From NCBI GenBank assembly GCA_036703275.1, contig DATNPK010000010.1, positions 1 through 64,000 of the forward strand: a stretch of 64,000 bases of DNA, given 5' to 3'. The position numbers and the translations under genes are program-made. The stretch comes from Coleofasciculaceae cyanobacterium. GTDB lineage: Bacteria; Cyanobacteriota; Cyanobacteriia; Cyanobacteriales; Xenococcaceae. How positions within the stretch are numbered: position 1 is the first letter of the stretch; every line of letters starts with the position of its first letter. Shown here in pieces: positions 9,827 through 17,533 of this stretch. The notes below the pieces were generated by a model that was not told the origin of the DNA, did not search any database, and saw only the letters and a list, made by a program, of their open reading frames with translations.

Positions 9827-10041
9827 ATGCCTTCCAATATTTCTCGTAGAGAGTTAATCAAAAAACTCAAGGCACTTGGTTTTACAGGACCGTTTTCTGG
9901 TGGTAAGCACCAATTTATGAAAAAAGGCAGCAAAAATTTCGTGTTCCTAATCCTCATAAAAGTGCCAAAGTTTCAATTAGTTTAGTCAAAGAAATCCTCA
10001 GACAAGCAGGAATTAGTGACAGTGAATGGGATAATGCTTAA
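9827..10041 (+). pseudogene. hicA: HicA-type toxin, one-base frameshift
   Basis: HicA toxins are double-stranded-RNA-binding-like mRNA interferases. ATG 9827 reads SRRELIKKLKALGFTGPFSGGKHQFM with the catalytic-type GGKHQF histidine intact. The frame then drifts after 9927 (AAAAAAGGCAGC) and stops early. Adding one base there restores GQQKFRVPNPHKSAKVSISL and a stop at 10039-10041, giving 71 residues, the normal HicA length. A toxin inactivated beside an intact antitoxin is the expected safe order of decay. Confidence 0.8.
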
Positions 10042-10320
10042 CCGAGTTGAGTGATTTTAGGATAATAGCGATCGCAGGTTATTATTTTGCTCAAAAAAGT
10101 GATCGCAATTTATAAAAATCTCTACAATTACTTCTATTTATCGTTTTGAAAAAAAATAATATTTGTTTTTATTAAATACAAACCATAGTATTAAATTAAG
10201 CAACTACTTAAGATATCTGACAATAGCTATCACTTCCAAAAAGCCTAAATATTTAGGAATTATTTCAAAAGCTTGTCAGCTTATTCAAGTCTTTATAAAA
10301 TTAACTTAAGGAGTAATTTA
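10042..10320. other. Gene-free region before the pentapeptide gene
   Basis: About 280 AT-rich bases with one degenerate GCGATCGC-type site and no open frame worth reporting. It must hold the promoter of the pentapeptide-repeat gene. The AAGGAG at 10308-10313 fixes the start of that gene at ATG 10321. Confidence 0.4.
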
Positions 10321-10953
10321 ATGAACGTAAAATTTTCTCAAAAACTAACTAAAGTACTTTCAACTATACTTTGTTTAGTATTAGTTGTGGCATTTTCGCT
10401 CTTTAACCAGGCTGATGCTAACGCTTTCACAAAATTGCCAGAAAAACCTTCTTTTCGTGGATTTTCTTCTCCTCAAACAACTATTAAAACTACTGAACCT
10501 ACAGCTACCGAATCAACATCAATTCCTACTTTCGAATCAACTAAATTTCCAGTAATAACACCTCAAGAATCTGTTTCTAGTAATTTAACTCGTTTATTAC
10601 AAACTAATGAGTGTGTTGGTTGTAATCTTGCTGGTGCGGCTTTAAAAGACACTAATTTACAAGCAGCCAACTTAGAGGGAGCAAATTTACAGGGAGCAGA
10701 TTTAGAAAGAGCGAACTTACAACAAACAAACTTGCTGGGTGCAAATTTACAAGGCGCAGACTTAGGTAAAACCAATGTTGCTGGAGCAAATTTAGCTAAC
10801 GCCAATTTATTTGATGCAGACTTAGAAAAAGCAAATCTAGAAGGCGCAGATTTGGAAAAAACTAATTTAGCATCTGCCAATATGCAGGGAGCAAATTTGC
10901 AAGGAGCAGATTTAGAAGACGCAATCTTACCAACTGCAATGGTAATTCGTTAA
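10321..10953 (+). CDS. Exported pentapeptide-repeat protein
   Basis: The start is ATG 10321, eight bases after AAGGAG; a TTG 48 bases upstream is less likely. The signal peptide is SQKLTKVLSTILCLVLVVAF... with processing near ADANA. A Pro/Thr/Ser-rich linker (about 40-95) leads to a CVGCNLAGAAL cap. About 18 A(D/N)LxX pentapeptides then run to the C-terminus and should fold as a right-handed beta helix. The signal peptide suggests it works in the periplasm or thylakoid lumen. The role of such proteins is not established. A spurious reverse frame overlaps the repeats. Confidence 0.9.
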   Translation: MNVKFSQKLTKVLSTILCLVLVVAFSLFNQADANAFTKLPEKPSFRGFSSPQTTIKTTEPTATESTSIPTFESTKFPVITPQESVSSNLTRLLQTNECVGCNLAGAALKDTNLQAANLEGANLQGADLERANLQQTNLLGANLQGADLGKTNVAGANLANANLFDADLEKANLEGADLEKTNLASANMQGANLQGADLEDAILPTAMVIR

Positions 10954-10993
10954 ATAAAAGTAACTAGATAATTTTATCTAGTATTTAGTTAAG

Positions 10994-11079
10994 ATAACGT
11001 TCCCAATCACCCGCCGCAGATAACCTCAAACGCTCACAGATAACCCCTCGGCGGTCGGTGTGCATTGGGATTGTTATGC
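10994..11079 (-). repeat. Integron attC-like recombination site
   Basis: The left arm ATAAC-GT-TCCCAAT-CAC-CCGCCG (10994-11016) pairs with the right arm CGGCGG-...-ATTGGGA-TT-GTTAT (11049-11077). The 18 paired bases are broken by mismatched spacers and by extra bases in one arm only, with a 32-base variable apex. In the direction of the CPBP gene the site begins GCATAACAA and ends AACGTTATCT. This is the arrangement of attC: outer core AAC/GTT, conserved unpaired spacer, extrahelical bases. It starts about 60 bases after the CPBP stop codon, where a cassette's attC should be. No integron integrase is in the window. Confidence 0.55.
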
Positions 11080-11137
11080 CGTCGCATAGGACAGAGATTA
11101 ATGATAAATTGTGAATAACGGAGCTTCCAACTTTGTG

Positions 11138-11929
11138 TCATCGTGCTAAACGGGCTACTAGCATAACCACATGAACCACGATATGAGAAATCATTGCCGC
11201 TTCAAGACCTTTACGCCAGTAGAGATAACCTGCTATTAAGCCAAAAACTGAATTACCTACAATTACATAAGTAATAACTGAAATAGTTACCTGTGTTCCT
11301 AGTACGAAGACAAGGGGTAAATGACCCAAGCCGAAGAGAAATGCTGAAAGGGCGATCGCTGCTACAAAGCACAATGTAGACGGTTCACCTTGACCTTGTG
11401 AAAAAACTCGCCAACCGAGCCATACTAAAAGCGTCATCATTCCCCATCGAAGCAGCAACTCTTCGGTAATACCTCCATAAAGAATGCGAGTTAAAAATGG
11501 GGTGCTGCTTGATAGAGTCTCAGCCTTCATGACAAAATCTGAAGGCAGAAGGAACTTGGCGCAGAACTGGATGGCGGTCAGTACAATACCTCCTACCAAA
11601 CCACCAATAATCCCTGGAAGCACCTGAGGTTGAATAGCTAGACTCATTGAAGTTCTATTGGCTATTGCCTCAGCTAATGGTGTTGATAATCTAACTTTAT
11701 GCGCCAGAATAACACCGACTAATATAGCAATAGATAGAAGGAAGGTTGGCTGAATCAAGGAAAGCAGTTTGATGCCCCAAAGAGGCAGTTGTAATTCTTC
11801 ACTTTCAGAAATAGGTAAGTTCATCCACCAAAGCGAGATGACACCTGCCATGCCCGTTATCCACAAAACTGTAAATACCTTCATTGACATATTTACTCTA
11901 ATACAGGCTGATTCCACGTCGAAATCCAA
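11138..11929 (-). CDS. CPBP-family intramembrane metalloprotease
   Basis: A 263-residue polytopic protein of the CAAX-protease/bacteriocin-processing (ABI) family. Motif 1 is EELLLRWG (about residue 156), motif 2 is FLFGLGHLP (about 199-207), and motif 3 is an ISHIVVH block near the C-terminus. All catalytic Glu/His positions are present. The start at 11929 has GAAGGG upstream; ATG 11890 is an alternative. The gene looks less AT-rich than its neighbours and carries an attC-like site just past its 3' end, so it may have arrived as an integron cassette. The substrate is unknown. Confidence 0.85.
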   Translation of the reverse strand: MDFDVESACIRVNMSMKVFTVLWITGMAGVISLWWMNLPISESEELQLPLWGIKLLSLIQPTFLLSIAILVGVILAHKVRLSTPLAEAIANRTSMSLAIQPQVLPGIIGGLVGGIVLTAIQFCAKFLLPSDFVMKAETLSSSTPFLTRILYGGITEELLLRWGMMTLLVWLGWRVFSQGQGEPSTLCFVAAIALSAFLFGLGHLPLVFVLGTQVTISVITYVIVGNSVFGLIAGYLYWRKGLEAAMISHIVVHVVMLVARLAR

Positions 11930-11965
11930 CAGAATTTACCCTTCAAACACTCTATTACCAAGATA

Positions 11966-12140
11966 CTTTCGGCATAACTATTTATTATACTGACGTTTTC
12001 CAGATAACTACCCTATATGGGGTATTTAAATAGAATAGTTTTATATAATACTCCAAATCTGGATGATTATACCGACAAATTCCGTATAACTACCTTGTAT
12101 ATGTGTATTAACTAGAAACTTTCAGTATAAATGTCGGAGC
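11966..12140. repeat. Diverged ATAACTA-containing repeats upstream of the CPBP gene
   Basis: Units of the form TTTC/TTCC-n-ATAACTA occur at 11967-11980, 11997-12010 and 12080-12092, with a weaker copy near 12120-12130. Around them are inverse pairs such as CCAGAT (12000-12005)/ATCTGG (12056-12061) and CCGACA (12072-12077)/TGTCGG (12131-12136). The block ends 145 bases before the PAP2 stop codon. It could be a degenerate recombination site or a small decayed mobile element. Confidence 0.35.
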
Positions 12141-12285
12141 TATCTAAAATTTTTCAGAAATAACATTATTTTTTTGATTAAACTTATTGCAAAAATAAAT
12201 TAACAATAAAAATTGATGTTTTTTTACTTTTGACTTTTTGACTTGACTTATTTAGAGTTTATAAAACTAATATAATGTTTATTCT

Positions 12286-12981
12286 TTAAGATTTTTCGTT
12301 AGTTAGTTGAGTTAAAAATAGCTTTCCCATTAATAAAACTACCATCGACCAAGCGATCGCAATCATCCAACCACCGGCAATATCACTAGGATAATGAACT
12401 CCTAAATAAAGGCGCGTCCAAGCAATACTGATAACGAATAAGCTACCGAAAATTACAGTCAACCAACGCCAGGAACTATTCCAGGTCAAAATTATTAAAA
12501 CAAGGGCGAAAGACATACTAGACATGGCATGACCGCTAGGAAACGAGTAATCTGAGCCGACTTGATAAACTAATTCCCACAAATGAGGTCTGGCTCTATG
12601 TACTATGATTTTGCCTGTATAGCTAATAGTAATAGCACCTAAAAAAGTCATAGCTGTATAGATAAAAAAATTCCACCGTTTAGACAATAAAAAACTTAAA
12701 GCCATGCCTACAATTATAGAAGTAGTTATTTCAAAATCGCCCCACCTAGTTAATATTTCTGCTAATAAATTTAATTTTTCTCCCGCTTGAGCGTGAATTG
12801 TGAATAAGAGCGGTAATTCCCAACTCAAAGCACCTTCGTGGTTTTGCACTGCTAATAGAAGTATGACAAATATTTGTAATGGTAAATAAACTCCAACCAG
12901 CAGCAGGATTAATGAGTGATTTTGGCTCTGTTTAAGCAAAATATTTAAACCTATAAGTAAATTTGAAAAGATTAATTTCAC
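12286..12981 (-). CDS. PAP2-family phosphatase
   Basis: A membrane phosphatase with about five or six helices. The three PAP2 active-site motifs are intact: KIIVHRARP, PSGH (FPSGHAMSS) and TRLYLGVHYPSD. Such enzymes dephosphorylate lipid phosphates, for example phosphatidate or undecaprenyl diphosphate. A GTG at 12979-12981 overlaps the TGA of the upstream TauE gene as GTGA, a classic coupling arrangement, so I prefer this start. An ATG at 13065 would give 259 residues but would overlap the TauE gene by about 88 bases. Confidence 0.85.
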   Translation of the reverse strand: MKLIFSNLLIGLNILLKQSQNHSLILLLVGVYLPLQIFVILLLAVQNHEGALSWELPLLFTIHAQAGEKLNLLAEILTRWGDFEITTSIIVGMALSFLLSKRWNFFIYTAMTFLGAITISYTGKIIVHRARPHLWELVYQVGSDYSFPSGHAMSSMSFALVLIILTWNSSWRWLTVIFGSLFVISIAWTRLYLGVHYPSDIAGGWMIAIAWSMVVLLMGKLFLTQLTNEKS

Positions 12982-13775
12982 ACTGGAAAAACTAGCTTCC
13001 AGCTTACTAATTCTAAAATTATATAAGTTCCAAATCTCAATAGCCCTTGAGGTACTATCTGACAAAGTTTTGCTCCTAAGACTATTCCTGGTATCGATCC
13101 CAAGCAGATAGGTATAACTAAACTCCAGTCGACTGTTCCTAAACCAAGATGTCCTAAAGAGGTAGAAGTTAATAAAATTGCTGCTTGAGATATATCTGTT
13201 CCCACAAGTTTTCTAGAATCAAGCTGAAATAAAGAAATTAACACTAAAGCAAACATTGAACCAGAGGCGACACTGGTTAACCCAACTAAACAGCCTAAAA
13301 TTGCGCCAATACTAATTGCCCCAAAACGTCCCCAATTACTTTCAAGATTGAACTTAGGTAATGAAGGTAATTTTAATTGAGGAAAAAGTTTTAATAATAA
13401 TAACTGGGCGATCGCTATAGATGTAACAATTAAAATCATCATTCCCAGACTAAAAAGCAACAAGGCATCTAGTCCATCGCTGCTCTTTTCTCTCAGCAAG
13501 TGTAAAATTCCTATTCCTACTAAAGAACCAGGAACACTCCCACAGGCTAGCCACTTTACTACTTGCCCATCAATCGTCTTTTGTTGCCAGTGTTTAATAC
13601 TACCAAATGTTTTCATAAATGTAGCAGCGACAATATCGGAACTAATAGCGACTGAGGGGGGAACTTGAAACACAAAGACTAACATGGGGGTAATTAGAGA
13701 TGCTCCTCCTACTCCCGTCAAACCCACAAGAGTCCCAATTAAAAAGCTAAGAGATGATAGCAATAAATAATTCAT
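12978..13775 (-). CDS. TauE/SafE-family sulfite/sulfonate exporter
   Basis: The 265-residue membrane protein has two repeats of the TauE/SafE fold. The N-terminal motif is GTLVGLTGVGGASLITPML, and the second half opens with GAILGCLVGLTSVASGSMFA. Family members export sulfite or sulfoacetate, or import organosulfur ions. It may link to the cysA/Crp sulfur genes 7 kb away, but that is only suggestive. It is coupled to the downstream PAP2 gene by a GTGA overlap. The upstream gene (13838-14263) lies 62 bases away on the same strand, so the three may form one transcript. Confidence 0.88.
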   Translation of the reverse strand: MNYLLLSSLSFLIGTLVGLTGVGGASLITPMLVFVFQVPPSVAISSDIVAATFMKTFGSIKHWQQKTIDGQVVKWLACGSVPGSLVGIGILHLLREKSSDGLDALLLFSLGMMILIVTSIAIAQLLLLKLFPQLKLPSLPKFNLESNWGRFGAISIGAILGCLVGLTSVASGSMFALVLISLFQLDSRKLVGTDISQAAILLTSTSLGHLGLGTVDWSLVIPICLGSIPGIVLGAKLCQIVPQGLLRFGTYIILELVSWKLVFPV

Positions 13776-13837
13776 ACTTTAATATTTCTGTTTAAACCCC
13801 GTCTATTGGTAGTTATTAACCAATAACCTCGAAGATT

Positions 13838-14263
13838 TTAATTAATTGGCACAAAGGATTTAAGAGTTAAAGATTCTCCCTGGGTAAATAAATCAGGAGT
13901 ACTAAGGATGTTGAACTGTAATAAAAGCAAGATGATCGCTGTGTAAACAGTTGAAGAAGCGAGTCCCATCAATAACTCTTTTTGGAAATTACGCTCTTGG
14001 GATTGTTCTTGAACTACATCCAATACCCCTAACTGCATCAAGAGAATTCCCAAGACATTAGAAAGCCAGTAACCTGCGATCGCACAAGGTAAGAATAAGT
14101 TGGCAGAAAATTGAGCGCATATATAGCCGAAAAAATAAGCGATCGGCAGATTAAAAAATAAATCGTTCCACCAAGACAAAGGCGAGAGCATAAATCCCAA
14201 ACCTACTAGTACTAAACCTTTGAGTTTCTTTAAAGAATTCACTGTCTTAAAATTTTGCAGCAT
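13838..14263 (-). CDS. Small integral membrane protein, unknown
   Basis: The 141-residue protein has hydrophobic segments at about 14-30, 40-55, 58-78 and 98-120, and a cytosolic-looking charged loop (VVQEQSQERNFQKELL). I do not recognise a family. It is the likely first gene of a transcript with the TauE-type exporter and the PAP2 phosphatase. No Cys/His cluster or catalytic motif is visible. Confidence 0.65.
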   Translation of the reverse strand: MLQNFKTVNSLKKLKGLVLVGLGFMLSPLSWWNDLFFNLPIAYFFGYICAQFSANLFLPCAIAGYWLSNVLGILLMQLGVLDVVQEQSQERNFQKELLMGLASSTVYTAIILLLLQFNILSTPDLFTQGESLTLKSFVPIN

Positions 14264-14504
14264 TTATAATCTCTCCATTTGCCTTTGCTTTGAATTTTAT
14301 TTGAATTTTAATTCAATTATAAATGATTTTTAATCCAAGAGCAAAATTGAAGAATTTTTCGAGTAGACAACTTCAGGTGACGATTAACTTACAACAGTTT
14401 TTATGCTTAATAGACTACGTTGTTAATTAATTAGTTTTTAGCTTTGCCTCTGCTGCTTCGCTTTTCGCGCTTTTAGCTTTTCAGATTAAACTTGTGTATC
14501 CTAC

Positions 14505-14648
14505 TCAACCCAAAAGCGCAGTAAGTGGTATTGTTTGTCTCAGAGCATGATTAAATTGCTCCAGGTAATTTTTTTTGCCTGCCTCTTTTGCTACCGCTTG
14601 ATGTAATTGTCTAGAAAAAACTGGTAGTGAAACAACTGTCTGTGGCAT
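14505..14648 (-). CDS. Possible 47-residue small protein
   Basis: ATG 14646-14648 opens a 47-residue frame (MPQTVVSLPVFSRQLHQAVA, then a Lys-rich stretch, ending TIPLTALLG). It has sensible amino-acid composition and amphipathic helices but no recognised family and no strong ribosome site. It sits beside a transposase relic in a decayed stretch, so it may be a fragment. Confidence 0.3.
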   Translation of the reverse strand: MPQTVVSLPVFSRQLHQAVAKEAGKKNYLEQFNHALRQTIPLTALLG

Positions 14649-14685
14649 GATTCTAAAGAAGAGGACAGTAAGTAAAAAAGTCTAG

Positions 14686-14798
14686 ATGGAATGTCTTCTT
14701 TGTGGTTATCCAATAGCTCACCAACACAAAAAACAACCAAAAGAATTCAGCGATCCAAGTGTTTTAATTGCGATGGAACTTTTCCCGAAAAGATTTAG
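14686..14798 (+). pseudogene. IS1-like transposase N-terminal relic
   Basis: MECLLCGYPIAHQHKKQPK resembles the N-terminal zinc ribbon of IS1-family InsA-type proteins. After a one-base shift near 14740, the continuation RIQRSKCFNCDGTFPEKI supplies the second CxxC and the TF.E motif. The frame stops at 14796-14798 and nothing of the catalytic part follows. From 14800 to 15000 I see only a short meaningless open stretch (LSNLDELHCFLDRTLKELTP). Confidence 0.5.
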
Positions 14799-15000
14799 CT
14801 ATCCAACAGTTCTTTGATGCACTACTAATTCTCAACTTTCTAACCTGGATGAATTACATTGCTTTCTCGATCGCACTTTAAAGGAATTAACCCCTGAGTT
14901 TATTGTTTCTCTCTGCGGATATCCTTTTATTCTTGATGCTTTATCTGTCGCAAACATTTATTGATTTGGTATAACCTCTAAGTATTAAATATTTAAATCT

Positions 15001-15228
15001 CTATAAAAGTTTGAGAAAACTATCTAAATCTATTTTTGTTTGCTTGAGAATCTTAGCTAACGTAGAACGCTTTACTGGTTTATCTGCAGGGACGGTTATT
15101 TTAAGAGTTTCATCAGATAATTTCTTTTCTAATCTAATGTGACTACCACGTTGGCGAACAACTATCTAGCCATCTCTTCTTAAAGCAGCAATAATTTTCT
15201 GGTAAGAAAGACTGGGGACTTTGCTCAT
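15001..15228 (-). pseudogene. HicA/YcfA-type toxin with internal amber stop
   Basis: Read from ATG 15226-15228 the frame gives SKVPSLSYQKIIAALRRDG, then TAG (15166-15168), then IVVRQRGSHIRLEKK and on to a stop at 15001. The stop sits exactly where HicA proteins carry Trp (GW.VVRQRGSH), so TGG to TAG is a simple explanation. The RGSH histidine block is intact. No antitoxin gene adjoins it. Its ATGA overlaps the stop of the GTPase fragment. Confidence 0.75.
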
Positions 15229-15434
15229 TGAGTAGTTGTTCCCATGATGGGGTTGGTTTCTCCCACGATTTCGCCCACTAAAGCATTAACTAAAGAGGTT
15301 TTTCCTGCCGATCCTGTGCCAAAGATAACTACCTTGACTTCCCCTCGCTGGAGATCCGCCTCAATTTGTCGAGATCTACCCAATAAAGCTTTTTTAATCA
15401 CTCGATCTCGTTGATTATAGTTATCTAATAGCAA
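15225..15434 (-). pseudogene. Fragment of a cyanobacterial GTP-binding protein
   Basis: Only 69 residues remain. A helical lead-in (LLDNYNQRDRVIKKALLGRS) is followed by the P-loop VVIFGTGSAGKTSLVNALVG and then MGTT, after which the frame ends at TTQ-stop. The family (Era/YcjX-like GTPases with DUF697-type tails in cyanobacteria) normally continues for several hundred residues and has a longer N-terminus, so both ends are lost. The break coincides with the start of the HicA relic. Confidence 0.6.
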
Positions 15435-15519
15435 TTAAGTAGAGATCGCACTCTACGCCTTAACATCTAGCTTAAACTCAGGCTAACAAAGCTATTCATC
15501 TCACATACCCATATCTTGC

Positions 15520-15985
15520 ATGAAAAGTAGCCATAATAAAATAGCCTATATTACGTACATTTTAATTGCCTTAAATTTATTGATATATGCCTTAGAAATC
15601 AAATTAGGAGGCAGTCAAAGCGCTCTTGCATTGGAACGTTTGGGCGCATTAATTCCTCAGAAAATTCTAGCAGGAGAATGGTGGCGGTTGATCGGGGCTA
15701 ATTTTCTACATTACGGTTCATTTCATTTGGCAACTAATATGTTGGCGCTTTTTTTTATTGGGCGTTTAATTGAATTGAGCTTGGGGGCAAAATATTATCT
15801 AACTATATATTTATTCAGTGGTATTGGCTCAATGCTCACTTTTACGCTACTAGCTTTTAGGTTGGGTTTAGACAATGCTTTTTTAGTCGGCGCGTCAGCA
15901 GCAATTATGGGGCTAATCGGCGCAAATTTGGCGTATATCGCTCCAAATTTGTCTGTACTAGTTTGGTTAGGGTTATTGGTGACAT
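15520..15985 (+). pseudogene. Rhomboid-family protease, 3' truncated
   Basis: The intact part contains helices 1-4 of a rhomboid: WWRLIGANFLHYGSFHLATNM with the loop-1 motif, then GASAAIMGLIGANLAYI with the nucleophile Ser126. Homology ends soon after residue 140. The remaining frame to 16068 is the antisense of another gene and lacks the catalytic histidine helix. The product could not be an active protease. The start ATG 15520 is plausible. Confidence 0.75.
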
Positions 15986-16178
15986 CAAGAATAACGGCCG
16001 CTCCGTTGGTTCTGCGTGTAAGATCGGCTACCTGGGTTAAAACGGCGATCGCACTCTTGAAGCTATGAACCGCACCTAAAATAACTGTTGGGGTAACTAA
16101 ATTAGCTTTAGTCGGATCTACCTCATCTAAAGTCTGAGGAGGAATAATCGGGGGAAGTTTAATATTTGCTAGATCCAT
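15985..16178 (-). pseudogene. 5' part of an unknown gene, fused tail-to-tail with rhomboid
   Basis: ATG 16178 opens MDLANIKLPPIIPPQTLDEV, then TPTVILGAVHSFKSAIAVL and TRRTNGAAVILDV. Past about 15985 the frame merely reads the rhomboid antisense. It lies in line with the radical-SAM remnant and the 77-residue gene on the same strand, so it may have belonged to that operon. I cannot identify it. Confidence 0.45.
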
Positions 16179-16251
16179 CTCTTAATAAGTATTTTATGAT
16201 ATTTCAACGGGTTATTCCCGTCTAAGTTTCACGATCTAAGATGAGTGGAAA

Positions 16252-16485
16252 TTATTTTACTGCGGATTTCTTAGCAGCTTCTATTGCTTCTCGTTCTGCT
16301 CGGTCTAGGTTGAGCTTTGCTCTCAGAATTATTTTAAAATAGGCTAGTTGATTGTTCCAAGCAGATCGCGGTAATAGAGGAGGAATTTCTGCCCGAGTTT
16401 GAAGTTTCTTGGATGACGAGTTTATCGACTCGATCTGTTTATTAGTAGCTAGGGTATTGACCGAAGAAATTGGATTAGTAGACAC
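16252..16485 (-). CDS. Small protein downstream of radical-SAM remnant
   Basis: A 77-residue frame starting at GTG 16485. It has a Ser/Asn-rich N-terminus and a basic helical C-terminus (LAYFKIILRAKLNLDRAERE). It follows the SPASM gene by 41 bases on the same strand. No family is recognised and no clear ribosome site is present. It may be an accessory of the RiPP cluster or a remnant. Confidence 0.45.
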   Translation of the reverse strand: MSTNPISSVNTLATNKQIESINSSSKKLQTRAEIPPLLPRSAWNNQLAYFKIILRAKLNLDRAEREAIEAAKKSAVK

Positions 16486-16526
16486 GATCGTATACGGTTA
16501 ATTATTGACAAAGTTGGCTATAGTTT

Positions 16527-17387
16527 TTAATTACTCAAACTAGCTAGAGATGCGACTGGCTCCGATTCAGATTCCCAGCTTTGCGTCCAGTCAATGCGAT
16601 CGTTAGTAAAATGAAGCGGATCGTTATCTATCCAAGGAAGATCGATTGGCTCTTCGATAATTTCAAAAATACCGTTATCGAAAGGTAGACCCGGCGCTCG
16701 AACTTTAGGAACGACACGCTCCCTGAGTCCTTGCTTGGCTAGAGTAAGAGCGCGATGGTGACAATAAGGATTGTTACCTCGGCGATTGAAGAATACGTGA
16801 GCTGTCCAAGAGCATCCGCCACGACAGAGTTCGGCAAATTCACAACTCTTACAGAAACCCCATAAGTGAGAAGTTCCTTGAGGAGTATCCGCTCCTAGAT
16901 TGAACCGCAGTTCCTCGGCCTGTTCGACAATTGACCGCAGAGAATGGTCTCGAATATTGCCACCAACATAAGTTGAAGTTGGCAAAAAAGGACAACCCTT
17001 GATTGCGCCATCTGCTTCAATACCCAAGGTAGACAGTCCCGCACTACATCCCTGCCAAAATTTCCAAGCATCGGTGTCGCCGCGCCCTCTTAGCAGTCGC
17101 TCGTAAGGACCGTAATAACCGATATTGTTGCCTGCCTGTACCTTTACTCCTTCACGGTATGCCCTCTGAACTACACGAGCGACCATGGGATACACATCTA
17201 GTAATTCCAAGGGCTGTAAGAGAATATCGTAGTTGTCGGCAGCATTTCCCATGGGGACTGTCAACTGGATTTGCCAGGCAAAAATGCCCGCATCTCGAAT
17301 TCGTTCGTATATTTGAGGAAATTCTAGTGCAGAAAGACGATTAAATCTTTCAGACCATTGTTTTCCAACATTTCGAGTGTGCCAGTT
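16527..17387 (-). pseudogene. Radical SAM/SPASM peptide maturase, N-terminal half lost
   Basis: The open frame begins without a start codon near 17387 (VGKQWSERFNRLSAL) and continues through GIFAWQIQLTVPMGNAADN, the end of a radical-SAM barrel. A full SPASM domain follows: GCSAGLSTLGIEADGAIKGC, GFCKSCEFAELCRGGCSW and NPYCHH, ligands for auxiliary FeS clusters. The CxxxCxxC motif that binds the SAM cluster is absent because the 5' half is missing. Such enzymes modify ribosomal peptides with Nif11-type leaders. The adjacent Nif11 gene runs straight into it out of frame, so one deletion probably joined the two. Confidence 0.8.
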
Positions 17388-17533
17388 TCAAATTCTTCGG
17401 AGGTAAATTCATAACCTTCCTCTCGCATTTTTTTCATGCATTCTTCAGATGAAATAGCATTTTCCAGTAAGTTGCGAAAGTCTCGATCTCGAACTACTCG
17501 TTTGTAGAAATTGATGATTTTTGCTAACAACAT
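17324..17533 (-). CDS. Nif11-type leader peptide, core lost
   Basis: Residues 1-48 (IINFYKRVVRDRDFRNLLEN, then MREEGYEFTSEEF) form a Nif11 domain, the leader found on many cyanobacterial RiPP precursors. The natural core peptide is missing. After EEF the frame crosses into the radical-SAM sequence in another frame and stops at FLH. The start ATG 17533 is preceded by GAGAAAG. The product would be a leader with a scrambled tail and no modifiable core. Confidence 0.7.
   Translation of the reverse strand: MLLAKIINFYKRVVRDRDFRNLLENAISSEECMKKMREEGYEFTSEEFETGTLEMLENNGLKDLIVFLH

Noticed and set aside
10273-10320. Upstream TTG start for the exported pentapeptide protein
   Set aside because: It would bury the signal peptide behind 16 residues, while ATG 10321 has a well-placed AAGGAG.
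10563-10880. Reverse-strand open frame rich in Lys/Ala/Pro across the pentapeptide gene
   Set aside because: It is the antisense of the A(D/N)LxX repeats; the same artefact appears opposite the pentapeptide gene at 34370.
15795-16178. A 127-residue minus-strand protein
   Set aside because: Only the first 65 residues look like protein. The rest is exact antisense of the rhomboid coding region, so it is treated as a truncated gene.
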